Under the pieces are notes generated by a model, which was given only the letters and a program-made list of their open reading frames with translations, was not told the origin of the DNA and did no database searches. Positions 21,207 through 31,774 of a DNA stretch of 64,000 nt are shown here, one piece after another. This stretch comes from Maratus speciosus (Eukaryota > Arthropoda > Arachnida > Araneae > Salticidae), in NCBI GenBank assembly GCA_963932465.1, contig OZ010792.1, forward strand, positions 682,001-746,000, in the 5' to 3' direction. Both the position numbers and the translations under genes were made by a program. Each line of letters begins with the position of its first letter. Position 1 is the stretch's first letter.

Positions 21207-22507
21207 ATATTTGAAATAAGAAAGAAAAATCATGCGTAAAGCATAGATTATGAAATACTTTCCAACACTCCCTGAAAGCTTTAACAAAACTTCGTTATTC
21301 AGGGAAGTAAGGTAAATAAGATAACTAAGTAAACATTTAAAAAATTGATTGCTGCAGTTACCGTCCATAGCCAAACGTGTATTCCAATTCTTTTGAACAG
21401 CCCTGTATTTAATCTGTTTGTTGATATATATACTATATAATGGGAAAATTTAGTTTAGCAAGAAAACGCATAATAGGTTGAAATTTCTCTTTCAGCAATT
21501 TATGCTAATAGATAGAAACATATTTGAATACTTTGTAAAGCCCTGTAGTTTACCTAGTACCTTTATCATGCCACTATTTAGCTAAAATTTAATTCAAACT
21601 AAAACACTCTTAAAACTACTGAAATCACATTTCCAGAAATTATCATTTATAGATGGCCATGTATCCAATTCTTCCCGTGACCCTGTATATCATTTAATTA
21701 GTATTCTATAAACATTTCTTAATAAACTAAATGCAGTTCAGCGTAAAAATGTATAACTCATTTAAAAACCACCTTTAAGCAATTTGCGCTCATACTCAGT
21801 AACCCTTACGAATTCTTTTGTATAGCCCTGTATATAAACTATAGCATTTATAGATACCATATAGTATGCATAAATATAGGGAAATATAAAAGCGCATATC
21901 ATAATTCAAAATTCATTTCTAGCAATCACCGCTAATGTACGGTACTTCTGATACAATATAGTTATAGTATCTGAAATCTTTTGTGTGTCCCTATAAATGC
22001 TACGCACTTCGTATTATACATGAAATAACTTATAGTAAACCTCGGCGCAATATATCAATTTCATTACATATGAAATAGTTTAACATATTTAAAATACGCC
22101 GCAAATAATTTCCCCTATATCATTATATAATGGAATACTTTTGTGTGGCTCTGTAAACGAATAATAACTACACTTTGCACCGCATATTATACACAATGCA
22201 TATTTTAGTGTATTTCATAAATGCATATAAATCTTGTTATGTTTGGATGCGTGTAACATCATTAAAAATCATTTGAAATGATTTTTTCCCACTGGCCATA
22301 ATGTAACGGAATACTTTTGACTGTCTCTGTAGATGAACTAAACATGCTACAAACTTCATTTGAAATAGGGAACATGCTATGGTAAATGTCAATAACATCC
22401 AAAAATTTCAGGGGGCAATCCGAGTATATTTACGAGAGTTAGAGCGTGTACAGACGGCCAGACAAACCGAAGTCATAAACACTTTTCAACTTTGTTGAAA
22501 AGTGTTA
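21207..22507. mobile_element. 1.3-kb interruption with decayed 160-175-bp repeats and a terminal hairpin
   Basis: It interrupts the 183-bp array inside the shared phrase AATATTTGAAA/AAACTGTAT. Inside, a phrase like CTTTTGTGTGTCCCTGTA returns roughly every 160-175 bp (near 21400, 21820, 21980, 22140, 22320), a decayed form of the array that is fresh at 42000-42640. The right edge is the perfect hairpin at 22478-22506. No duplicated target could be fixed. Confidence 0.45.
22478..22506. other. Perfect 13-bp hairpin with 3-nt loop
   Basis: AACACTTTTCAAC, TTT, GTTGAAAAGTGTT. It lies exactly at the right edge of the 1.3-kb interruption. Helitrons end with a hairpin, but no CTRR follows here, so its meaning is open. 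Confidence 0.75.
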
Positions 22508-22960
22508 AAAACTGTATGAACATCAAGTGTCATCCACTACAAGTTTAAAAAAATGTATTTGAACTTGAGTGGATGAATAATAAGTATTTTATTACGATCG
22601 AAAATTTGAATAAGAAAAATTTTTTTCACCCATATAAAACTAAAATTAATTAATTAAATTTAATTAATGAATTAATATTTGAAAGAAAAAAAAACTGTAT
22701 TAACACCAAGCGTCATTCACTACAAGTTTTAAGAAATGTATTTGAACTTGAGTGGATGAATAATAAGTATTTTATTAATAATTGAAAATTTGAATAAGAT
22801 AAATTTTTTTCTCCCATATAAAATTAAAATGAATTAATTTCATTTAATTAATTAATTAATTAATATTTGAAAAAAAAACAGTATTAACATCAAGTGTCAT
22901 CCACTACAAGTTCAAAAAAATGTATTTGAACTTGAGTGGATGAATAATAAGTATTTATAT
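22508..22960 (+). repeat. 183-bp tandem repeat, second part (about 2.5 units)
   Basis: GTCATCCACTACAAGTT-type cores at about 22528, 22712 and 22895. Spacing is about 183 bp. Copies are about 90% alike by eye. Confidence 0.75.
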
Positions 22961-24683
22961 TATAAAGGACAAACATATCTGTGCGTAACGCATACGTCAT
23001 TCTGCGAATGGCAACACTTTGAAATTTGAAATGAAATTTCGGTTTTGCAATTTTCGCTACTGCAAATTTTTAAGCTTCTAACATCCGACATTTTAAATGT
23101 TTACACCGTCGTATGCAGAAAAAAATGCACTTTTAAATGCAATTTGTTTGAAAGCTGTATCTCAATTTATTTTTGAGATATTAATTTTTTTACAGTTTTT
23201 AATACCAATTTTATAATCGTGGCAACTGAAGTACTTTATTTCTATTAAAAGTGGTTTAGTTATCTTTATTGATTATATTCTTACTGATGCCATTTTCTCA
23301 TTACAATTAAAAATATCTTTCTTAAAAATTTGAACAGAAAATTACGTTACGCTTTAAAAAAGACAATTTCCGAGATGATGCTGTTATAGTTCACTATTTT
23401 TTTGATTTCGCTAATATTGAGTTTGAGACAATAAGCTAAATATTTCAATGATTGAAAATGATGTCATATTTAAAAGAAAACAATAATTTTATTTGATAAA
23501 ACCAGATATTTCCCCTTGAATACGTCTAAAAGTTATAAATTTTTGGAATTTTTACGCGCACGCGCATACAGAGATTATACTAAGACCTCAAATCACGAGT
23601 GGGAATTTTAACATGGAAAGTTGTAATAGTTGACAAACGTGACTTCAAGCTTGAAAATATATTTATTAATAGCCTATTTCGCGTTAAAATATTTTTAAAT
23701 GGTTAATATGGATGTGATACGTGGAAAATGACTTGATTCGGTTTAGATTTAAAGGGCGGGGGGAAATTCTATGATTATGTCAAGGTGAAATCATTTTTGC
23801 CCATTTTTCATTCCGTAATACGAAGAATAAATTGATAACATAATCAAAATTACTTATCTTGATTATATGTTACTGATTACGTATATGAATAAAGCTTAAT
23901 TTTTCAATAATTTTAACAGCTGAAGTTTATGAAAATAGTATTTTATTAATCTTAGGTTAAAATATGTCTTTGGAGAATTAAACCAACAAATGTAAGATGG
24001 ATTTTTTATTAAAATTATTGTTGGCGATGTATTATAAATTCGATGCAACAGTTCTTTTGTAAACATTTTCTTTCGTCGAAATTCGACGGGATCCACCTCG
24101 TTTCATTAATGAATGAAAATTTGAACAAGATATATATATAGGGAGAGTGTGAACTAATAGTAGGAATTGAAAATAAATTTGTAAGTTTAACTGTAGAATA
24201 GTGGCATTTTAAAAATTAAGCATTTTTTGAAAAACATTTTGGGCTGGGCCAAATTTTATTCATTTTTTGCACAGACCAAGCCACACTGAGACAATGATTT
24301 TCATACAGGATGGGTTGAGACCACAGCTGAAAATTTCGGGTGTGCAGACCTAGGAAGAATGAAGCCAGTCCCGGCTTGGTACAGAAAAAAAAGGTTACGT
24401 GCAGCCCGGCCCAAAAAGAGGGAAGACCAGGTCCAACCTGGTTCGAGTGTCATGAATGAAAATAGGCATGAGTCTGGTCCATGCAGAACTCTAGTGTGAG
24501 CAACTGTTATAAAAACAATTATCCTAGGAAAGAAGCTAAGCCATCTATCAAAAAACAAAACAGCACTAGGTGATATGGATTTGATTAAGTACCAGATTTA
24601 TTATACTCTGAAAAGATCCTACCCAGGGTTATATAATGATTATGTCTTGTGCTTAATAGTCTTCTTCCAATTCCTTACATATA
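22961..24683. other. Non-coding stretch, nothing firmly recognised
   Basis: AT-rich. A somewhat GC-richer patch at 24240-24500 has the inverted phrases GGGCTGGGCC (24241) and GCCCGGCCC (about 24405), but no duplicated target was found. No convincing open frame. Confidence 0.35.
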
Positions 24684-25377
24684 TGAAAGGATAAAAACCC
24701 TTTTAAAATTCAAAATTCCAAATTAAATTTCAAAAATTTAAATTAAAATCCGAAGTTTCTTTCTCCTAACTTTAAATCTCATTCTAAAACCAGTTTTACC
24801 CCTTGTAACTTTGTTTCCCAGCAGTACATCTTATTACTTTCAGATATCATTTTCGGATGATCTTTAAGAGTAAAAATGATGACGTTCGGAATATTCTCAT
24901 TCAGTTGTGGTAAGCCGATTCCCGGGCCGGCCAAGCCTAGGTCTAGCATCTGAGTCTGGGCAATCAATCAAAAGCTGATCAACCAATTAAAGAGGTGTTC
25001 CTCCCAATTTTGCAACTCTGCCCTCTGCTGGAAAATATGTTAAACCCCAAGATATTAGCTAAAAGCCATGCCAAAAACGACAGATCTTGCCATTTTGAGA
25101 TGCCGGCAAAATTCATGTCAATTTAGCTCCTAAAGTCAGCGACATAAGTGGCTTGAGGGACCCCCAGCCGAACTCGCGAATTAGACTGTAAGATGAGTGG
25201 CTAAATAAATGAGTTCAGTCCATCAAGCGGTTCCCGAGTCCCAGTTATTTATTCCACTAGTTCTGTCAACTCCTAGATGTCCTTACGTATTAAAGATGGC
25301 TGTATGGACACATGCCGGGAAGTGAACGGCCCGCGACATACTATACAAGCCCGGAACGCTCCCGCGATATCCTTACA
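24684..25377 (+). repeat. 5' LTR of non-coding LTR retroelement 2
   Basis: 694 bp starting TGAAAGGATA and ending TATCCTTACA, so the TG...CA ends are inverted and complementary. Repeated at 29124-29817 with about 25-30 substitutions, many of them transitions, so this element is older than retroelement 1. TATA is found just outside both ends (24680-24683, 29818-29821). Shared ATA before both copies leaves the exact start uncertain by up to 3 bp. Confidence 0.9.
25016..25031 (-). promoter_or_regulatory. CTCF-like core motif in LTR 2 (5' copy)
   Basis: On the minus strand CCAGCAGAGGGCAGAG, a close fit to the CTCF core. Conserved at 29456-29471. Motif only. Confidence 0.35.
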
Positions 25378-25528
25378 TTTTAAAGTCGGCGAGGATGGTT
25401 ACCCGCCGTGATGATCCCTCTGCTCTGCCACGACAACTATCACTACTACGACAAAAGAAAAAGAATATCCTTCTATACTTCGAAATATTTGTGCGCTAAG
25501 TTTCAACCGAGTACTGGAAGATTATAAG

Positions 25529-25771
25529 GTGAACGATCGTGAAAAGAAAAAAGAAAAAAAAGAAGTCTGTGGACTTATTATATTCGGACAGTTATGCGCT
25601 GTTTATGCCCGGCCCGGAGTTTCCCGATCTAATGGATTTATTAATATCGATAAACTTTTCAAAAAAGCAAAACCGTACGTATCTTTCCGAAAAGAACACT
25701 TTTATCTAGAACTAGCTGCTTTGGATAATCTTTCTACAATGCTTGTATTAAAGAACTTGATATTTCATTAG
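25529..25771 (+). CDS. Uncertain 80-codon open frame in LTR retroelement 2
   Basis: It lies about 150 bp after the 5' LTR, where gag would start. The product has a lysine-rich start (NDREKKKEKKEVC) followed by GLIIFGQLCAVYARPGVSRS and a short helical tail. No gag signature such as a zinc knuckle is visible and I do not recognise the family. The frame is longer than those around it, so it may be a remnant of the original gag or leader. It could equally be chance. Confidence 0.2.
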   Translation: MNDREKKKEKKEVCGLIIFGQLCAVYARPGVSRSNGFINIDKLFKKAKPYVSFRKEHFYLELAALDNLSTMLVLKNLIFH

Positions 25772-26268
25772 AACTGCACAGACTGCAATTTTAAACATCT
25801 ATTTAATTTCTCTATCCACTCTCTTGTAAAACAGCTGTGATTTCGCTTTATGCATACGAAAGATGACTGCAATTCAAAGTTCTTTATTGGGAATGCTTTT
25901 TCTCTAATCAGCCCAGTGAAAAAGTGTGTCAGACTTTTCAAGGTTAAAGGTCGCAATCGCGACTAACTCTTTCTTCTCCTGTATCACCCTGGAAAAGTGA
26001 CTCATTGTTGAATGATAGAAACTGATTTATTTTTATTTTTCAGCAGACTAATAATTGAGAAATGAGGACCAGAAAAGTGTTTTATTTAGTTCTTGATCGT
26101 TAAAAGTTATTTGAAATGGAAAAAAAAAAAAGTAATTAATCAGTGTTTTATTAGTAGTATTTATTTGTTTTTGTAAAGTTCCTTGGATTTTCTAATTCAC
26201 AGGTATGTTTCTTTTTATTTATTTTTAGTTCAGAGTGATGCTTTAAGTTAAAAATACATGTAAGAAAA

Positions 26269-26300
<32 letters not shown>

Positions 26301-29100
26301 TAATTTTTGCATTAAAAGTAATTAAGTAAAACTGCAGATTTCTCGTATGCAGTATTTATTTTATGAAATATTTTAGTTATAAGAAATCAGTTTTGTTATA
26401 TTAAACAACGTTTTTATTTAGTATTATTGTAATATTTTACTTAAAATATCGACGACGGAATTTATTGTCGAAAATACTAAAGAAGAAATAGGAAAGTTCT
26501 TACTGAAAATGATTTCGAATGAAAAAGAAAACAAAAAATTACTGTTATCAATGTGTAAATTTTAAAATTTTGACAGCGTTCATGAAGTCAAAGTAGTTCA
26601 TTTAAAATATGGGATTCTGTATTAAAGGGAGTTTAACGATTTTAAGCAAATTCAAATTTATTATTTTAAAATTTTTATTAGCTTTATTTTTATTTCTTGC
26701 GGGATTTAAGGTTTATTATTAAAATTATAGAAAATTTGGGATTGACATTCTGCATGCGTGTTAAAATCGTAGCAAACAAAAATAACAGTAGTTTTGTTTT
26801 CTTATTCATCAAGTGACGCATAAGTTCGATCACCAAAAAGTGAATTTATTCGATTTCAATGTTTTTGCAAACTGTGAATAAGTTAATTGAACTAGTTACA
26901 TATTTTTAAACAGAAAACTATCAAATAATACACGTGAAATTGAATATGTGCGAATATTTAGCGTCCTGTTCCATTAATAATTTTAATGAATAGAGATGAG
27001 TATCCTGAAATTTCTACATGTGTGTAAATAGTAAGTTATGACAGTTTGTGTGTTATTTTATTTTAATCATTTTTGTGTAAATAAGAGTTCTTATTTGTGC
27101 TTAAGAAAAGCTCAATCCGTTTCTTCAAGTATTTCTTTTTATATATAAAATTTATGCACATCATTACTCATTTTATATTTTTGTGTATAGAGGAATATTA
27201 CATTTTATATTATGTTATATTTTAATAGTTGAGTTTTGAATTTTTAGTATTTTTATCCAGTATGCCTTTAAAAAAAAAATAATAAATTTCACCACACCTT
27301 AAAGAGTCTAGTGAGTTGGCTACCCCAACCACTTTTAAGAGACAAAATGGAAGGTTCCGTCCTTACCATTTCATAAAAACAAGACATGAGCAGGTATTTA
27401 ACCCCTGTCACTTTTAGGAAACAGGTGAAGGTCCCGCCCCCACCATGTTAAAAATATTTTCAATAATTCAATCATTGTTTTAGACATGACCTTGGTAACC
27501 CCACTTTAACCATGGTAAATCCAATAGTGTCTAAAACCACACAAATATTGTTTTAAAGATGACCATGGTTCCACCCCATTAAGTCTTTAAACAAAATATT
27601 TTTTTTTAAGTAACTTCCACCGAAAACAGCCCTCTACAGACAAACGGGATTCAGTGACTTGTGCAATCTGAGCAAATGTGGCAACTGTTGATAGAATAAG
27701 GGGTTCAGACAATCAACAACATACAAGACTATTAAAATATTTTGTCAACGGGTTGCCATGCACTTAAAAAGTTGTGTCATAATCCTATTTGTTTGAACCA
27801 GGGTCTATTATTCCATTTTTTTTTTTTTTTTGTTTGCTTTATTTATTTTAATTTTTCTGTTTAATTTTTTTCCCTTGCCAGTAGTAAAACACTTACAATT
27901 AAAAGATTTTTACTATTTGCGTAAAAACTAGCAAGGAAAACTCAAAGCGTTCTGGCCTTAAAATTAAGGAAAAATGTTTTTTTTTTACTTTTTTACTTGT
28001 TTAGAATAGGAAAATTTTCTGAGCTAACAGTGAGATGTAGATGTAGTCTATTAAATTGTGACTTGGATTTATTAATGCCACTGAGGGAAATAAATACCCC
28101 AGTCTGCGAAATAGTAAACACCTTTGCTTACAGGTAAATTGCATTTGCATCTTCACTCAAAAAATAAACTTCATACTCATTTTTCTTTTTCTGTAATTTT
28201 TGCTAAAACCTTCCACGGTTTAGGATTTGCTAAAACCTTCAATGGTTTAGGATTGCTAAAACCTTCAACGGTTTAGGATAAACACTACTTACCATACAAG
28301 TAGTCTTCCATGTAAATAGATTTCAATATATTATATTCATTATTATCATACGTATTACAACATTATTTAATATTCGTATCTGTTTTGATTTTACCAATTT
28401 TATACTCCAATCTATTTTTAATATCTTCACATTTTGAAATAAAAAGTGAAGAAATTTTCAAACTTTTTCATAATTTTACATTTTTAAGTATTTCCCTAAG
28501 TTGAATATTTTTATATTTTCCTGTACAATATTTTTCGTTTGAATACTGTTTGAATATTTTGTATATAAAAATGTGAAATATGTGCTCAAAGACTAACTAA
28601 AAAAGCACAAACTTATTGGCCAGAGGACTTCCAAACAAGAAAATTATGGTCAATACTTAAATTATATTATTTTATTATTGTGTTTTCCCATACATTTCTT
28701 ATATTATTATTATTGTTTATGTTTTTACAGCTTTCATTTATACTTTATGATATTCTTATATTTTGTTAATATATTTTTCAAGTATTATATGTAAAGTTCG
28801 GTCAGGTTGTCCCAAGAGCCACAGCCCAAGCTTGGATAATTCAGCATTAAAACTTAAAATCTTAAATTTTTTCCTTAAAGTTTACAACTCAATTTAAATT
28901 TTAAATATATTTTCCAGCAACAAAATTCAGTTGTCACGTCTTAGCAAACTTAACTTTAACATTATAGTTACTCAAACTTTTACTTTAGATTTAACGTTAA
29001 CCTTACTCAGTAGCATTGCACAATTAAATTCTTTCTTATCTAATTTTGTATTCACCATTTTCCGGGGTGAGTCCCCCCAGATTTGCAGGCGAATCTGGTG
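25772..29100 (+). other. Interior of LTR retroelement 2
   Basis: AT-rich. Holds an (AG)n microsatellite at 26277-26300, a pair of related blocks around 27295-27480 that both contain CACTTTTAAGAGACA- or CACTTTTAGGAAACA-like phrases and CC-rich tails, and a short tandem repeat at 28202-28279. No pol-like open frame. Confidence 0.6.
28202..28279 (+). repeat. 26-bp tandem repeat, three copies
   Basis: GCTAAAACCTTCAACGGTTT plus AGGATT, three times with one to two changes. Each unit contains the inverted pair AAACC/GGTTT and could fold. Confidence 0.8.
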
Positions 29101-29123
29101 GACCTCTTCTTGGAGGGGGGATA

Positions 29124-29817
29124 TGAAAGGATAAAAACCCTTTTAAAATTCAAAATTCCAAATTAAATTTCAAAAATTTAAATTAAAATCCGAAGTTTCT
29201 TTCTCCTAACTTTAAATCTCATTCTAAAACCAGTTTTACCCCTTGTAACTTTGTTTCCCAGCAATACATCTTATTACTTTCAGATATCATTTTCGGACGA
29301 TCTTTAAGAGTAAAAATGATGACGTTCGGAATATTCTCATTCAGTTGTGGTTAGCTGATTCCCGGGCCGGCCAAGCCTAGGTCTAGCATCTGAGCCTGGG
29401 CAATCAATCAAAAGCTGATCAACCAATTAAAGAGGTGTTCCTCCCAATTTTGCAACTCTGCCCTCTGCTGGAAAATATGTTAAACCACAAGATATTAGCT
29501 AAAACCCGCGCCAAAAGCGACAGATCTTGCCATTTTGAGATGCCGACAAAACTCATGTCAATGTAGCTCCTAAAGTCAGCGACATAAGTGGCTCGAGGGA
29601 CCCCCGACCGAACTCGCGAATTAGACTGTAAGATGAGTGACTAAATAAATGAATTCGGTCCATCAAGCGGTTCCCGAGTCCCAGTTATTTATTCCACTAG
29701 TTCTGTCAACTCCTAGATGTCCTTACATATTAAAGACGGCTGTATGGACACATGCCAGGAAGTGAACGGCCCGCAACACACTATACAAGTCCGGAACACT
29801 CCCGCGATATCCTTACA
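29124..29817 (+). repeat. 3' LTR of LTR retroelement 2
   Basis: Same length (694 bp) as the 5' copy, with about 4% difference by eye. CTCF-like motif retained at 29456-29471 (minus). Confidence 0.9.
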
Positions 29818-30293
29818 TATATATTCTATTTATGAGACTTTTTTTAATGGATCTAGACTTTAAAATAAATGTAAACTTATATAGGGGAGACTGGGGCACA
29901 GTAGACCACTTTTGCAGTCTATATATTTTTTTCCTTTAATGGAAAGTCAAATTTGCCTGAAAATATTCTTGAACATTCCTTAAACATTTTTGCATGCCTT
30001 AGAATATTTCAGAAGACACTTTTAAATACATAAAAAAATAATAATAATTGCATACGCTCATAATGTTGACAGATGTTATGAAATGTAATCTCCAAAAGAC
30101 GATAAAATAAATCATACTTAGTAAATTACTTTCATTTATCAACATGATTCATAAAAGCAATTATGAAAGAAATTGTTATTCAAAACAAAGGAGTTTAGGA
30201 TTATAAATAAAACATTTGATATAAACATTTCATCCCATATCCAAGTAATTATGACATTTGAACAATCAATAAACTAAACTATTTAAATAACTA

Positions 30294-31559
30294 CAAAGGG
30301 TACTAGGAAAGTTTTGCAATATGACTAAACAAAAAGTCGCAGGTGGATGCTTGTGGTTGCGTATTGACATGTGTTCATATTTATGCACTTGCACGTAACC
30401 ACAAGTCTGTAGGCTCAGTTATTCGTTAGCTGTGATAGTGTAAAGTTCCTCCAGTGGCATCCTGGTCACAAAGTGAGATAATAGCAGTTTTGCGGTATAA
30501 CTTCGAGCAGGGTTTAAACTTAGACCAATGCTTAAAAGAAATTACTCTTGCACTTGGTGATGATTGTCTACATCGTACGACTATATACAGATGGTACAGA
30601 GAATTCCAAAGGCGAAATTTCTTCCTGGAGAATGCTGAAAGTGCAGGAAGGACCCGAACTTCAATTACGGGGGAAAACATTACTGCTGTGATGAAAATGC
30701 TTGAAGAAGGCAGACGAATAACTTACCACCATACAGATGATACCTTAGGCCTAAATGCACCTGCAATTCATTCAATTCTGCATGATTATTTGCAGATAAA
30801 GAAACTGTGTTGTTTCTGGGTGCCACATAGACTGACTGAGGAGCAGATGACACGATGTGTGACTTGCTGCCGGGAGATGCAAAAGATGTCAGGTTAGGGA
30901 CAATCTCGGTATGTGAACAGCATCGTGAGAGTGACGAAACCTGGCTATTTCATTATGATGTGCTGACTAAGTCTCAAAACAAAGTTTTGGTCTTTGATGA
31001 TAAGGAGACACCAGTAGTTGTCAGAAAATCCTTATCTGTCAAGAAGAAAATGAAAGCTGTATTTTTCAAGTCGAATGGAATTGTTGAGCATATAGTTTTG
31101 GACACACAGAAGACAGTTACAGGTAAGTGGTACATTGAACAGTGCCCCTACCTAAAGTCATAGAATCTTTGAAAAACCTGCGACCTAAGTCAAGAATGAG
31201 CACCTGGTTCCTTCATTATGACAACGCTCCAGCTCACCGGGCCAAACCCTGCACTGAATATTTGGCCATTTCAGGACTGAAACTTCTTGAACACGCTCCT
31301 TACAGACCAGATCTTGCCCCCTATGACTTCGCACTGTTCCCACATGTGAAAATGAAGCTGAAAGAGATTTGGTTTTCCAGTGATGAGGCAATTCTGTGGG
31401 CTTGGGACAATGAGTGTGCATTACTCCCTAGTGAAAATTGGCAGAGCTGGTTTAAGGACTGGTTTTGAATAATGGAGAACTGCATTGCTTGTAACCGAAA
31501 TTACTCTGAAAAAGTTTGATAAATAAATTTGTATTGTAAAACTTTCCTAGTACCCTTTG
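30294..31559 (+). mobile_element. Tc1/mariner element, 1,266 bp
   Basis: Ends CAAAGGGTACTAGGAAAGTT and the same inverted (about 27 bp with one mismatch) are flanked by TA (30292-30293 and 31560-31561). Size and ends are typical of mariner. It encloses a broken transposase on the plus strand. Confidence 0.92.
30454..31468 (+). pseudogene. Mariner transposase, frameshifted
   Basis: Three consecutive frames cover the whole protein. The N-terminal helix-turn-helix part (30454-30897) includes TIYRWYREFQRRNF and GRTRTSITGENI. The middle part (30855-31163) includes SDETWLFHYDV, where the first catalytic Asp should be. The C-terminal part (31142-31468) includes WFLHYDNAPAHRA (second Asp) and HAPYRPDLAPYDFALFPHVK, with the final Asp of the DD34D triad. 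Frameshifts lie near 30890 and 31140. The normal initiator position reads GTG (GTGGCATCC) instead of ATG. The element cannot make transposase but its ends look mobilisable. Confidence 0.92.
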
Positions 31560-31774
31560 TATAATATAAATAATGTAATATTAAGATTAATGATACTAAC
31601 ATCCTGTTTTAATTTCAATAATGTATAATATGTTTTTTTTTACACTTACTTGTATTCCAGACTCTCAAAAGGAGAGATGCAGCGATATATATGCTGCAAT
31701 TGTATGACTAAAGTAATTAAATTATTTTTCTCTCATTAAAGCTAAGAAATTTGCATTTTATAGAAGTCACTTAA

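Larger units (their letters stand above)
24684..29817 (+). mobile_element. LTR retroelement 2, no pol visible
   Basis: 5,134 bp in total. The interior of 3,746 bp has no protease, reverse transcriptase, RNase H or integrase motif. Just after the 5' LTR, AGTCGGCGAGGAT resembles the tRNA-Ser-type site (AGTCGGCAGGAT) used by many Gypsy-type elements, with one extra G and an offset of several bases, so the primer assignment is weak. GGAGGGGGG at 29112-29120 is the purine tract. The 4-bp duplication fits Gypsy-type integration. Together these suggest a non-autonomous or internally replaced Gypsy-like element. Confidence 0.8.
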
